64,000 nucleotides of DNA, from NCBI GenBank assembly GCA_023014365.1, contig JAEBUN010000039.1, positions 186,001-250,000 on the forward strand, given 5' to 3'. Source of the stretch: Lepiota brunneoincarnata (lineage: Eukaryota > Basidiomycota > Agaricomycetes > Agaricales > Agaricaceae). This document shows, one piece after another, positions 20,972 through 32,641 of this stretch. The position numbers were made by a program, and so were the translations under genes. Within the stretch, counting starts at the first letter, position 1. Every line of letters starts with the position of its first letter. The notes under the pieces are model-generated. The model was not told where the DNA came from. It ran no database searches and was given only the letters and a program-made list of their open reading frames with translations.

Positions 20972-23233
20972 ATGAGGACACGTGTTCCAGTTCGCGAAAT
21001 TCGGCCACTCTTTGGTATTGTCACTTTGACAAGCCTTGCAAATATAATGTGTTTTTCAGTGGCTTTCCAAGACCTCCAAAGTTCTTCTTTTGGCATCTTA
21101 ATGGTTTTCAAGCTTTTCGCGATCCACCTACTTCCATCCGCCTCAATATATTTTCACTGCTCTTTTTGGCTGATATTCATTAACCGTGCTCAGTAAGATG
21201 CAGTACACATCATATCTCTTGGCTTGTACATTTATCTGAATTTCTTGCAATTCTAGGCTGCCAGTTTTGGGGGAACTACGTCCGGATCACTTGTCCTCAG
21301 ACAGACCACTCCCGAACCCGACACCGTCAGACCGGCCACACTCCCCAAATCCACCTTCAGTTGGACAACCTCTGGAACAGTCACCCCCGGACAGGGAACG
21401 CGAGCGCGGCTACCCGTCGACCACCCGGGATTTCTTCAAAAAGCACCCGAAGTGCACTTACTTCTTTCACGGATTTGACCTCGTTTTTTCGCTGATTGAA
21501 ATTGCTGGCCGTGCGTTGACTCCTTTCATTTATTTGCGGCTTCCTGCTCAGTGATTTTCAGTTGGTGTTTCTCTGGCCCTCCCCTTTCTCCTCGATTATT
21601 CCTACCTCATTTGGACGATTGCTGGACCTGCCACCATACACGCCATCCTAACATTCACCCTTGCCTTACTTCGTCTCTTCGATGTTTTGGTTTTTGCCTG
21701 GAATATCCGTCCCGGCAGGCAGAGCGGAAGGCCGCGACATGGTACACCCGATTCAAACCAATTGAAGGTTAACAATGAAACCTTTCGGGAAGCCATAGTC
21801 AGGATCATAAAGGAGGATTTAATCCTGCCACCCGCCACTATCCAAAGATTTAGAACGAAAAATCCCGTTGTACGAGTCGTGGGTAGGATGCTCGCTTTGA
21901 TTAGCGTTTGGTTCATGGTGATACTGGCCTTTTATGTGCTTCTTGTGCGCCCAGCCTTCATCCTGTTCACCGAGCATTTCACTCCGTTCAAGACGTATTG
22001 GGGGCCATCGGTGGCTTATTCAAGCTTTCCCAAAGACGTGATCCTCGTGAGTTTGGGTTCAGTCGCCGTCCACGACTAAATACTTTGACCAAGGTTCTCC
22101 CAGCATTGTATACTGACCTTCCGTTTCTCGATTCAATCGTCAATATCACAGTGGCCAACCAACCCGTGAGGAGAGGTAAGTGAACGCCCAACTTCTCATC
22201 CTCGCCCCTTTCTCAATGGCGTATAAGATTGCGATTTCACGCCTTTCCAGGGCGCAGCCAACGTCACCGTAGTTATTTGTACGATACGTTCCATGAATTT
22301 CGTTCCCTGGGGATCTCCACGTTTAATGATGGAGAACATCTACTCCGTTGATTTCTCGAATATCCCTGATTCTCCATCAGCTTTGTTTTATCTGGGACAC
22401 GGAGGACCGGTTGAACGGGTGTTTGGAGCCACAGACCCAACCGTGCTTGTGCCCCGAGCTCGGCTACTCGGAACCATCACTGTATCATATCGACAAAGCC
22501 TATCGAATCGCGGAGCCGTGGCATTCGGGGTACCAAAGGTATGTCAGCAGCATTTGCGACGCGACTGGTGGTGATATAACGTGAATAACAGTATCACGCA
22601 TTTCCTGTTACGAACATACGTTCACTTTCGACCGATCCGGCTCCGCCCTCGGACGACGAACGAATTGCCTCGCTGCGCATCATTCCCGCTCCAACTCCAC
22701 CAAATATCGTAGTAGAGCAGCAAAGTCCGGAGAACACCTTGGTTGATGGCTTTTCGTTCCTTGGTGGTGTCTGGACGGTGATGAATGGTGTTTTTGCGGC
22801 CACTTTTGGGGGCACTTTGTTGTTTGTTCTCACAGGTAAGTTCTGCGTGATGCCACCTTAGTCCATGGTTTGCTTATATCTTCGGGCGACTGCTGATCCA
22901 CTTATGAGTACAGGCCAGAAACCACTATCCATATTCGGTTTGGTTCACCGGTTCGTTGACCCCGTCGTTTCTCCTGGTAGCGAAAACAAAAGCCTATCGC
23001 TTGAAAATCGACTTGAGCAAGCCCGCACCATCGCACTACTCCGGGAACATATGTTGGACATTGATGGCAAAAAGGAAAGTCTACCGCCCCCGGACAACTC
23101 TGAAAGTACCGTATTCCAATGCCGGGATAGCGACCTCGAAGGAGGTCGGCCTGCTGATGCCGAGGAGAACGTGGCGATCAGCCCTGATAATGGTAAGGGG
23201 GATAAGACCCAGCGATTAGCAGCGCCGGAGTAG
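20972..23233 (+). CDS. Multi-span membrane protein, family unknown
   Basis: Frame-consistent exons: a possible first exon MRTRVPVREIRPLFGIVTLT (uncertain), a 64-nt intron, then a proline-rich segment (RPLPNPTPSDRPHSPNPPSV), KCTYFFHGFDLVFSLIEIAG, a 51-nt intron, LGVSLALPFLLDYSYLIWTI and FTLALLRLFDVLVFAW (spans 1-2), ISVWFMVILAFYVLLVRPAF (span 3), an extracellular-type stretch VANQPVRR / ANVTVVICTIRSMN / FYLGHGGPVERVFGATD, and TVMNGVFAATFGGTLLFVL (span 4) followed by GQKPLSIFGLVHRF and an acidic cytosolic tail. Introns of 45-85 nt, all GT-AG. It looks like a lineage-specific surface membrane protein with four spans. If the first exon is wrong, the start lies between 20972 and 21260. Function unknown. 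Confidence 0.6.
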
Positions 23234-23466
23234 CACGAATGCAACGCGGATGCAGCACCCGCATAGCATCGCGAGAATACACGTATCATACTAATGGGGC
23301 GCATGTATATTATATTATGCCGAGATGATAGTAATTTGCATTGCTCACAGCACGCACACCATTGAAGAGTAACTACCCTTCTAAACACAAAATAATTGCG
23401 AGCACGGTCGAGTCCAACAACCGTTAGGCTTCAAGACCAACCAGGGATGTTCACTGAGTCAAAGCG

Positions 23467-23688
23467 ATGCAAGAACGAGGTGAAATGAGCAGTAATTTCG
23501 AGATAAATGAGGCAGAGAAGATGTTTTGGAAGACTTTAGAGTTGAGATTTAATGAGAACGATTTCAGACGATTTAGAATACAGAAGATGGGCAGTAAATT
23601 GACTGGTCCACAACTACAGATTGTACAGTCCTTAAATACGACAAAAATATGGATTTTTGATGAATATTTTGGAGCAGGAAGAAGATAA
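23467..23688 (+). CDS. Doubtful 73-codon ORF in AT-rich island
   Basis: Begins MQERGEMSSNFEINEAEKMF and ends WIFDEYFGAGRR. Codon use is strikingly A/T-rich compared with neighbouring genes. No family is recognised and no intron is needed. It lies at the start of a purine-rich, AT-rich tract of about 600 bases. It may be chance or the remnant of an inserted element. Confidence 0.2.
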   Translation: MQERGEMSSNFEINEAEKMFWKTLELRFNENDFRRFRIQKMGSKLTGPQLQIVQSLNTTKIWIFDEYFGAGRR

Positions 23689-24354
23689 AAGAAGCAATCT
23701 CAAAAGTAAAGGTAAAGTACAGTAAGACAGCCTAAAACAAACACGAAACAGGGGTTAAATATATAGAGAATACAAGTACATTACCATGACAGTGGGCAAG
23801 ATGGAGAGAGGGAGAGGAGAGGGAAATAGATTCATGATACAACGAGATGAGACAGGAATGAAGAATTAAACATAAACTTCGAAACTGGAAGGTTGAAAAG
23901 AGGGAGGAATGGAGATGGATAGATACCAAGTCCAAGATACAGATGGGTAGCTCGACGACAGGCACTCCAAACGTTGTTAGCGATCCGGTAAATTAAAATC
24001 ACAAGAGATTGACGAGAGGTTGCCGTTTTCATGGGCAACCGAACTCACAATCTCTACACCATCATAACTTTAGCGACGAGACAAGAACTACTTCAACTTC
24101 GAAATGAAACCCTCATTTCAGCCGTGAAGCAATAATGACGTCGAAGAGTCCCGTGCAGCACCTGCTTCGCTATGTTGACTGAAAGCATTAAAACCGAGAA
24201 GTTAATGGGCGCTAAAGGACCAAAGGGCATCGTTTTAAGCTTCTCATCGTCCTACCCCCACCTACCCCTCGCCATATTTACTCTGAGTCAGCCTGAGCGT
24301 TGTACAAGAACTCTACTTCACTACCGTCGAAGCAGAACCTACAGGTTGACAATA
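23689..24354. other. AT/purine-rich intergenic tract and promoter side of next gene
   Basis: Up to about 24060 the plus strand is dominated by A and G with few C, unlike flanking DNA. Beyond that the composition returns to normal and leads into the start of the next membrane protein gene. No element ends were identified. Confidence 0.4.
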
Positions 24355-25237
24355 ATGAATTCTTCCTTCTTCCTGGCATGCATAATTGTCCTCCTGATGA
24401 TTGCGCCCTTCTCCTCTGCGGAGACCCCAAAGATACAGACCCGAAACGTTACCGTGGATGATTCAGGCATGGACCCTGTTAGCGGACGCATGATTTCGTA
24501 CTCGGGCTGGGACTTCGATTCCCCCAGTCCTGTGGACGGTGGCGTTTATAACGGAACGTGGCATTACTCCTCGGTGCACCCACTCCCAAGTTCCAATTTT
24601 TAGGTTAAGCTTATGTTGTTACAGTACGCTAGATTGTCTCTCAACGGTCATTCACCCACAGCGGAAATTGAATTCTTAGGTGTGTATGTTTCCTGCCGTT
24701 TAGGGTCTGGAACATCAAAACCCCTCCACAGGAAGTGCGGTTTACGTTTTTTGTGTCCTAGTCCCAGCCCAGCATGTGACGATGACTTTTCTTCTCGACG
24801 GGCGGGTGGCTGGTACCTTCACCTCATTTCCAAATGCCTCCAATACCGCCCCACAATACAACGTCACTGCCTTTTCATCCCAGCTTAAACCAGGTCGCCA
24901 CGTTCTCGTGATACGAAATTCGGACTTCACGGGTCGGACGACTATCAGATATTCACAGGCGATTCTTGACTCGATCGCTTACACGTGAGTATTGGCATGA
25001 AAGCTATGCTTATCCATTTCACGAAGCCGCGCTTGCAGATACGACCAAGAATCAGTCGATGCGCTCCCAAAAGAACGACGTCGTCTCATTATTGTCCTCC
25101 TTGTGGGGCTCTCGCCATATATACTCATTATGGGGGCTCTTATCTTCTGGTTTGGAGGCATTCTTTATCGCACATTGCGTGATTTGTGCAAATTCATATT
25201 GTGGGAGCGTAACCTGCCACTTTACCAGTGGCTGTAA
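24355..25237 (+). CDS. Type I membrane protein with NVTVDD-type ectodomain
   Basis: Signal peptide MNSSFFLACIIVLLMIAPFS, then the NVTVDDSG and ISYSGWDF ... NGTWHYSS pattern common in Agaricomycete surface proteins with a lectin-like ectodomain. Four exons: after HYSS a 51-nt intron; YARLSLN; an intron of about 84 nt; then SAVYVFCVLVPAQHVTMTFL, FLLDGRVAGTF, LKPGRHVLVIRNSD and ILDSIAYT; an intron with donor GTGAGT; then YDQESVDALPKERRR, the membrane span LIIVLLVGLSPYILIMGALI, and a short basic cytosolic tail ending NLPLYQWL. About 230 residues, several NxT/NxS sites. Topology suggests a cell-surface protein; the ligand is unknown. Confidence 0.7.
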
Positions 25238-26299
25238 GTAGGGTACACATTGACGTGGGAACGCTACCGTGATATATAGGTCCTAGATACGTATGTAAAC
25301 ACAGTTCTTATCCTCTCGCCTTCTGAAATGCAGATAACGTGCAGATTCACCCCCTGTACGTGTGGGATTACCTTGTAATCCTACCGGGTTTCAGGGAGCG
25401 GGCAGGGTGCCAGCTGGGAATGTAACTTCAGTGCCGTGCACTCGACACTTATATTCCACCCTCTTGCACCCGCCTGCCCCACCTTGTTGTGGGCAGATAG
25501 ATATTCGTACTGCATGTGCTTGGGCAGATGTAATATATGCGCGGCTACTCCCTAAGGTCTAGTCCCGTAGCTTGTCAGATGTATGTTTCTTCGCAGGCCC
25601 ATGACACGAGCCATAACTGTATTGGGTGCTCAATGGTATTCTAGGACCATCCCGGACCCTGTGAAGACATTCGCGTTTAAGCGCTTCTCATAAAAGGGTC
25701 AGTGCGAGGTGCAGCGTTTTCGTCCAGAACGCTACCCTTAGGAACTTGCACATTGCATAATTCGGCTGATTCTGCGGCTTTGACACAAAGTACAAATGGT
25801 CAATGGAATGGGAGAAGCAGTAACTCATATAACCATCAAACGGTGTAGTCCACGTAGAAGGATAGAGCCCGAGACCTCCGACTAATGACCCAGACAACCT
25901 TTCCTGAACTCACTCGAACCAGCAAGTAGTGAATAAGCGGTTCGCCTGTCTCCGTATTTGGTGCGTCATTACTGCAGTTTACGGTGAAGCTAGCCCAGTC
26001 GTATGACGGTGGATTGGTACGTTGGAACGCCATTCTAACACAATACGGGCTTTTGCTGTGATCAATAGCCGATGAACTGCAATTTATCAACTTATTCTGA
26101 ATATATCAAATTCAAATTAATACCAACCCTCAAGTGCAGTCACGTGGGCACCACTACGTGTTTAACGGTTGGCTTTTGTCTGCTCGTGAGCTCTCGCCCA
26201 CCTGTTCTGACTGCATGACTGGGGGTTTCTACACCTAGCCCATAACCAAACCGTCAATTCTCCTTAACCTCTCTAAATCGGATGGGATACACCCCGTGG
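25238..26299. other. Intergenic, nothing recognised
   Basis: No credible exon chain or family resemblance on either strand. Confidence 0.4.
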
Positions 26300-26440
26300 A
26301 ACCAAACGGGCCGACATCTGCACTCTCTGCCGAACGCTCCCAGACCGCTGTCTGGGAACAAGTCGATTTCACCAACGGATCAGGGACTGTACAGCGTATG
26401 CCTCCCTGGTAAAATTCGACCCCATCCATGAAACTCTGGG
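26300..26440 (+). pseudogene. Relic of an extracellular-type segment (VWEQVDF)
   Basis: The plus strand reads AVWEQVDFTNGSGTVQRMPP, then a stop and N-S-T-P-S-like codons. The same pattern, AVWEGVDFVDGSTVANLVPH, appears at 31.12-31.33 kb. Both are short and interrupted, so they look like decayed copies of one secreted or membrane protein gene that is not intact in this window. Confidence 0.35.
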
Positions 26441-26829
26441 CCGATATAGCTCCTGCCGTTTGGGCTCCTCTCCCTAGCGATCTACCTGTCTGCCCCATGA
26501 TCACCACTCCCTGCCTGCCCCTGGTGTCTCCGAGGACTTCTATCCGCATTAAACCAGTCATAGGAGTACCACGAGAGTCAACCAGAGCCTTTCTAACCAG
26601 ACTGCTACTGTCGTCCCTCCCTTCTCTCCACCGTTACCACTGCGGCAAATGCCAAAGCTAGCACCACCGCACTCACCACGAAAATTGGTTTTAGTGACAT
26701 CGAGGGAGCGCACCACTTACTTCGCGAGCTCGCCGGAATTCATGATAATGACAAATGCAATTAGCTTGCTCAACCCAGGGCCTTGATGCCATACTCTTAA
26801 CTTCATTCTGACTGCTCTAATCAACATTG

Positions 26830-27000
26830 TGCCTGCATTACTTGCCCCTGAGGCTTACTGGACAAGTTGCTGTGGGCGTGAGAAATGACTGGGTACGCGA
26901 CCCTATGGATAACTGAGAAGAGTATAACAGACTTGAGTGTGCTGGTCAACGGTTAGCTGTAGGATTGGAATTCACGCTCTGTGATGCGCCCGTTGGATGA
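26830..27000 (+). pseudogene. F-box protein 1 tail, relic
   Basis: Nucleotide similarity to the end of F-box gene 1: AATGACTGGGTACGCGACCC followed by degraded versions of the TVYWEHHTRLE and GLEF codons, with stops. Upstream bases to about 26700 may also derive from the same gene but are too weak to claim. Confidence 0.5.
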
Positions 27001-27159
27001 CGCAAATTCGTTGGTAACACCGTATATTTCTCAAGGAAAATCCCGGTTCCGGGTTTCGTTATATCTCGCCTAGTAATTGTAATCACTGCTTATCGATCCC
27101 ATTGCGATTGCTGTCTATATGTCATTCATGAATGCAAGACTATTCCATTCTCCAAGTCC

Positions 27160-28033
27160 AAATGATGACGGGCCCGAACAGAACTGCAATTGACACTCAA
27201 GAAGCCCGGATAATTGAAGTTACTGTACGCTGTGTGGCGGCGGCGATGGCAAACAGACGCCAATTCACAAAGGAGTGTCTATAGCCACTTCCAGTTATCT
27301 CGACAATAGTGTCAGTATTTCTGCGATATCTGTTTCAGACACCGAGGCAGAGAGAATCAGTTGTCATTTGTGCGTTGGGATGGGTTCCACACGCTTTCCG
27401 ATCTGGTCACAACAGCGGTCGGGCGATGAGTGTTATTTTGCGCCCAATTCACCCAGTCAGCCAGGGCGAAAGTGGAGAGGCGGACGCTCATTGCTAGAAT
27501 ATATGGCAGCCTGAAAGATCGTTCTTTCACAATTAGATCACCAAGACGCCTTTGGTATTCAGCAAGGGTGCTGAGAAGAAAAAATGTCCTTGTGATCGGC
27601 TTTCTATCTTTCACATATGGACGAATCCACTAAGTTGAGGCGACCGTCCATTCTTGCAGCATGAATCTATCTCGGATGACTCGTGCACGTTGGACGAGAT
27701 CCCTGCTCCCCGCCCCCACATCCTCTTCGTCAAGCTACCTGACCCTACTTGTGTGAAGAAAATCAATACGAAGGCGTCGAAATGGCGTAGCAGAATTCAG
27801 TGGGCCAGAACCTTCTGATCTTTGTACCGGGCAAGTTGTATGCAGTCTAGACAGGCAGCTTGATAACGTATTCGAGGGATTTGACCACCCAATAATGTAC
27901 AAGATCCGGCAGTGACGTACCTCCTGTAATATGGGAACATGCAGCGAGTGACATTACTCGGCACCTCAAGTTCTATAAAACCCATCATCTCTTCCCCATA
28001 TCCCTCATCGCCTCCTCGATCTCAATAAGCAAC
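27160..28033 (+). repeat. LysM upstream block, copy 1
   Basis: The region 5' of LysM gene 1 aligns loosely with 29340-30113 (5' of LysM 2) and, inverted, with 63117-64000 (5' of LysM 4): GACGGGCCCGAACA, the TGTGTGGCGGCGGCG block and the CATGCAGCG ... TTCTATAAAACCCAT promoter core recur in order. Divergence is moderate, with indels, but the promoter-proximal 100 bases are strongly conserved. Confidence 0.65.
27974..27980 (+). promoter_or_regulatory. TATA box of LysM gene 1
   Basis: TATAAAA in the conserved core TTCTATAAAACCCAT, 54 bases before the ATG. The same core precedes LysM genes 2 and 4. Confidence 0.7.
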
Positions 28034-28633
28034 ATGTTCAACAAGCCCTACATCCTTGCCTTCTTGGCCACCTCTGGTATTGTCTCTAGAGTTGGTCGAC
28101 GTGCGTCTCACTAACACTTGTCCTCGCAGCTCTCGGTCTCAGGATTTACATCCGTACTACATCTGCATTTGATGAATATCCTTGTTACTAACTCTGTTGC
28201 CCGTAGCCGTGAATGGTGCAGTTCCGATGAACAGCTACCGTAACTACCCTTGGATTTGATTCATATTCGTATAACTCATTCTCCTGCTTGTAGCCGTGAC
28301 TGGCGCTGCTCGGATGGAGGCCTGCGACGGTACCTACCAGGTTCAACTCGGCGATACTTGTTATTCCATCGAAGATCACTTGGGCATCTCTGACAAAAAC
28401 TTGAGGGATTGCAACCCCTGGATCAATGAGAGTTGCACCAATTTGCATCCCGGCCAGGTTCGTTCACCTAACTCGAGCTTGTACCGTCCTACAGTTGACA
28501 ATGGCTTCTTCCTCAGATACTCCATTACACCCGACCCAAACATTGAAAGGTGTTGAGTATCAAATGGGTACATCATCAGTTTCGGTTCTTGACCTGTCTA
28601 GATCTTAACGGCTTCTTTTCCTTCCAGTCTTGA
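28034..28633 (+). CDS. Secreted LysM-domain protein 1
   Basis: Signal peptide MFNKPYILAFLATSGIVS, then one or two short upstream introns whose exact sites I could not settle, then the LysM motif: CDGTYQVQLGDTCYSIEDHL, GISDKNLRDCNPWINESC and TNLHPGQ. Fungal LysM proteins bind chitin or its fragments at the cell surface, and some act as secreted effectors that hide chitin from hosts. After HPGQ a GT-AG intron leads to VLSIKWVHHQF and a longer tail than the VLKWSYE end of copies 2 and 4, because the short terminal stop has been lost. About 110-120 residues, one LysM, no membrane span. It is probably functional as a secreted protein, but the altered C-terminus and uncertain first introns leave doubt. 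Confidence 0.6.
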
Positions 28634-29219
28634 CGTGATCGTGGATCGTGTACTAAGCGAAGCAAAGTGATGATTGTGTCAGTAGTTTGTGTACTGTAAT
28701 CGTGTGGCTTAGCCCGAATATGAATGAATGTATTTCGATGGAGAGAGGCCAGCTCGATGTACACAAATCCTAGCCCCAGCTTAGCGTCCTCACTCACCAT
28801 CGCCCCATTCTTCTGAGTCCCCCGTCCACTACCTGAATCTCATCCAGGATTACCGTTCCAGCCTTGGTTGCACTACATCACCGACAAGCTTGTACTGCAC
28901 TTCTAGTCCCCCATCACCTCCCACCACCATGTCCCTGACTGGACAGCAACCCCCGGCATCCAGGAACAAATATCTTGTTTTTACGCCTTGATCCACATCC
29001 TCATCGCCTCCACCCATCCAGTCGATCACCCGTTCAGCGACGGATTACATCCGAAGTGATGTTTTCTCGCGCTCAACTTGGCCATTGCACAGACACTTTC
29101 GTTTTAGCAGCGATCAGGAAGTGCGCCATCATCTCCGTGAAATCACGCGAGCTTAAGATGATGATAAGTTTTAGCAACAGCGGGCGACTTCTTTGACTCT
29201 AATCGGCCAACAGCACCCC
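28634..29219. other. LysM 3' flank and spacer
   Basis: The first 130 bases after LysM gene 1 resemble the 3' flanks of the other three LysM copies (motifs like GTGATGAT..GTCAG and GTACTGTAA). The rest holds nothing I recognise. Confidence 0.45.
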
Positions 29220-29339
29220 CGTATACTCATTTCTCGAAGAAGAGCCTGATTCTGGGTTCGTGCTATACCTCGCCTCGTGGTTCTATGCAGTATTCTAAGA
29301 TTCCGTTATGATTATCTAAATATCACCCGGGAATGTCAG

Positions 29340-30113
29340 GGTTTTCCATTCTTCAGGTCCCACTGGTGACGGGCCCGAACAACAAAACGGTCAGCGCGCA
29401 GAAGCACAAAGACCAGCTCAATTGTTATGCATTGTGTGGCGGCGGCGGTGGCAAGGGGACGCCAGCTTGAGGAGTAGCACTCACAACCACTTTCAGTTCC
29501 TTGGACAGTGGCGCCCAAAGTTCTGCAACATCCTTTCCAGGTGTTGAAATCGGGGTGGCCGAATGTCACCCTTTCCAATCCGGTTATATGTAACAGGGTC
29601 ACGCATCGGTGGATGTTATTTCAAGCCGCTTTCCACAGCTATAAGTACCGAAAGCAAAGCGAAAGTGGAGAGTCAAAGGCCTGTTGCGAAAGAAATCTTT
29701 CGTGATCGGCTTTCACGCACGGGCGATGAAGTCATTGGCGACCATCCATTCTCGTAGCATGGAATCCATGAGTCCCATGACCAGTGCGGATGCTTTGCTC
29801 CTCGCTCCCGCATTTCCTCCGTGAAAAATGGGCTGGACACTTACTCATAGCATGTCAATATTCATTAAACCAGAACCTTCTGATCTTTCTAGTATACATT
29901 CTATCTGAGTTGAATACGGTAGAGACAGGTAGCACGGTAACGTATTCTAGTGATTTGACGAAACACTTGTCTAATCGCCGGCAGTGACATGTATCTTGTA
30001 GTCCTAGACCATGCAGCGGTGGACGTTACTCGGTACCTCAGGTTCTATAAAACCCATTGCCTTTTCTCTGTATCCCCCATCGCCTACTCGATCTCCAACA
30101 CTTAGCAACCAAT
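29340..30113 (+). repeat. LysM upstream block, copy 2
   Basis: Second copy of the DNA found 5' of LysM genes 1 and 4, including a GGCGGCGGCGGTGGCAAGGG block shared, inverted, with the right end of the window. No supported gene within it. Confidence 0.65.
30046..30052 (+). promoter_or_regulatory. TATA box of LysM gene 2
   Basis: TATAAAA in the conserved TTCTATAAAACCCAT core, 62 bases before the ATG; the preceding GACGTTACTCGG is also shared with LysM gene 4. Confidence 0.75.
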
Positions 30114-30650
30114 ATGTTCAACAAGCTCTACATCCTCGCCATTTTGGCCACCTCTGGTATTATCTTTGGAGTTGGTCGACCTCCGTCTCACTGACTCTGG
30201 TTCTCGCAGCTCTCGGTGCCAGGATTCCATATACCCGTAAATCTTCCCCGGATTTGATGAGTATCCATGTTACTGATTCCGTTAATCAAAGCTGCACACG
30301 GTTTCGCCCCAGCGCACAGCAATTGTAACTATTCCTGGATGCGGCGAATACCCAGTTACTGATCATACTGCTCGTAGATGGCGCTGGTACTATCGTGATC
30401 GAGATCATGCCAGCTCTGGACTCTCCGAAATGTGACCAGACGTACGTTGTTGAACCAGGCGATTGGTGCATTACCATCGCAAGCAAGCTGCGCACCAGTG
30501 TGGACAACTTGTACGCGTGCAATCCCGACCGCATCAACGAGAAGTGCTCCAATTTGTACCCCGGCGAGGTTCGCTCATCTATTTTATCGTTGTGAATTGT
30601 CTTGCGGTTGACACTAATTCGGCCAGGTCCTCAAATGGAGCTATGAATAA
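30114..30650 (+). CDS. Secreted LysM-domain protein 2
   Basis: Signal peptide MFNKLYILAILATSGIIFG; then intron(s) containing the conserved GTCTCACTGACTCTGG; then DGAGTIVIEIMPALDSPKC, the LysM core DQTYVVEPGDWCITIASKL, RTSVDNLYACNPDRINEKC and SNLYPGE, a last GT-AG intron of about 65 nt, and VLKWSYE before TAA. Single LysM, about 100 residues, secreted. Four Cys in the core suggest two disulfides. By family it binds chitin oligomers, in cell-wall biology or as an effector. The exact join of the first two exons is unsettled: the apparent donor is GTTGGT rather than GTAAGT. Closest relative in the window is LysM gene 4 on the opposite strand. Confidence 0.75.
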
Positions 30651-31119
30651 ATGCCTGTTGGAATTCACTGGGCAGTGAGTGTGCCATTCAACACCCCCAG
30701 TCCCTTCCCACTGAGATCCAAGCTACTTGTTTCTCCAGCCCCGACATGAGTGTGGATAGTGTAGCGGATGAGACAAGTTGAAGTGATGATATTGTCAGAA
30801 TTTTGTACTGTAACTGTTTTGTCCGCTTGATGAATAAATGTATTCCGATGTGCAGGCAAGTTAAAGTGTGCATGCAACAACCCGCAGCTAACAAATCAAT
30901 AAGAGCTGTCTGTCCGCAGTCAATATCTACATTGTGGGGAGTCAGACTACCGCATATGGACTTTCATTGGCTTGAGTTTGCGGTGAAGCGATACCATTCG
31001 TTGCAAGACTCATAATACGATCCGGTTAATGGGCGCATTGGCTGTCGGGCAGCTGAAATCACGTGCGTATCACGTGCATCGGTGCCTACAGGCAGGCTTC
31101 TATTCTCCATACCGTTTGC
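30651..31119. other. LysM 2 3' flank
   Basis: 30720-30860 matches, inverted, the 3' flank of LysM 4 (62340-62500) and more weakly those of copies 1 and 3. The rest is featureless. Confidence 0.5.
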
Positions 31120-31330
31120 ACTCCCGCTGTCGGAGGCTCCTGCATCGCTGTTTGGGAAGGAGTTGATTTTGTCGATGGATCAACTGTAGCAAATCTTGTG
31201 CCTCACTGGTGGGATTCTACCCTGGCCACGAACGTTACATCCCAACCAATTTCAATCACACCTTACAACCCGAATGGAAAACGGGCGATCGAATCCCAAT
31301 GTCGCACAGACTGGGGACGTGGCTGACAGT
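31120..31330 (+). pseudogene. Relic of an extracellular-type segment (VWEGVDF)
   Basis: Frame with GGSCIAVWEGVDFVDGSTVA, LVPHWWDSTLATNVTSQPIS, then out-of-frame codons. Resembles 26.30-26.44 kb. No start, no complete gene; probably an eroded internal exon. Confidence 0.35.
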
Positions 31331-31396
31331 CATCGATGTCAATGAGCAGTCCTACTGTTTACATACAATCCCACACTCTCCCACTCCACCAAAACC

Positions 31397-32641
31397 ATGA
31401 AAAGCCACATGCCCGGTTTCCTCCCTTCCACCGACGCCGACCTCTATGCCTCCAACCCCCTTCTCCCCTCTCTACCCCCAGAAATCCATGTCGAAATCGC
31501 CTTCCACCTCCACCGCGACTACGCCTCTCTCCTTACCCTCTGCCTTACTTCTCGATCCCTCCTCCCTCTAGCCCAAATCGTCCTTTACCGGACATTCTCA
31601 TCCAACCGGCTTGAGAAGCACCTATCATTCCTAAACACTATCGTCGGAAACCAGTATCTAGCCTCCTTGGTGAGAGAGTACAAATTCATTACTAGAGAGA
31701 CCTATCGCCCCACCCTATGGTTTCTCCTCGCCAAAGGCCTCAGTCACATGCCCAACCTCCGCCGATTACATTTGAAAAACTACTCCCGACTCCGATTATC
31801 ATCTGCCAAATTTCTCGACGCGTGCTGTCCATCGCAGCAGCTAGTCGCCCTGAGCTGGTATAACGGAGGCAGAGACGACGAGTCCCTCGTTGATTTTTTG
31901 ATGAAACACCGGGGAACCTTGAGGGAGTTGGATCTCGAATGGCACAGTACCAGCACTGGCTTACCTGCGGACGTGTGTACGGGGCTTGTAGCTATCCGAG
32001 GGAACGCGCGGTTTATCAATCAAGTGCTGTCTTACCTTCCCGCGGTTCGAGAGGTGCACTGGATTTCAGGGAAAGGAAATAGGAGAGAGGAACGGGTACT
32101 GATGGTAAAGTCGGGGGACGCGTATGCCAATATCGTCAGTTTCAGAGTGCGCAACAAAGCTAGGAGTCTCGATTTCACCCGGGCCCTACCACTGATGAAG
32201 AATCTCCGGTACCTCCATATCGAACTGTTGCATGTACGTAGATGTTTTTCTCGGAATCCATAGAAAGTCGTTTTTCATCAAAATAGGCGGAAGAATTCGA
32301 CGCGCTCCTGGCCACGTCCCCACCCATACCCCTTTTATTTCTCGTCATTGATAACGCCAATGGCCTTGTGGATGAACCTGCAACTGCGAAGATGCTCTTT
32401 GATCATATGCCTACGCTAATCAAGGTGTGCATTCGCCGCGATTTAAGATCACCGCCTCGTGGATATGTCGCGAGCCTTGGCCTCGGTCTCCGCTCGAGTT
32501 TTGATTTTGGTCTTGGGCTCGCAACAAACGCCGGATATAAATATAGAGGTGAAACGGGGGTGCACCAGCCGAGGGTTTATCTGCGCAATTCGGGCCTTGC
32601 GTTATCTCCAAGGGCGAGGGATTGTGGTGCGTGGAGGATAG
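31397..32641 (+). CDS. F-box-type protein 2
   Basis: ATG at MKSHMPGFLPSTDADLYAS. An F-box-like segment, LPSLPPEIHVEIAFHLHRDY then SLLTLCLTSRSLLPLAQIVL and LYRTFSS, is followed by LRR-like repeats (MPNLRRLHLKNYSRLRLSSA, TLRELDLEWHS, LPAVREVHWISG, MKNLRYLHIELLH). A GTACGT intron of about 60 nt leads to AEEFDALLATSPPIPLLFLV. It belongs to a different F-box subfamily from protein 1: no N-terminal coiled coil, F-box near residue 25. The end is uncertain. The frame continues to about 32775 in a low-quality, repetitive stretch (SLGLGLRSSFDFGLGLATNA), while the alternative frame ending at 32641 (ARVLILVLGSQQTPDINIEV) looks more protein-like, implying a further intron or a frameshift near 32460. Likely SCF adaptor. 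Confidence 0.65.

Noticed and set aside
29336..29602. Minus-strand ORF upstream of LysM 2
   Set aside because: Not open in the homologous blocks upstream of LysM 1 and 4, so probably noncoding.
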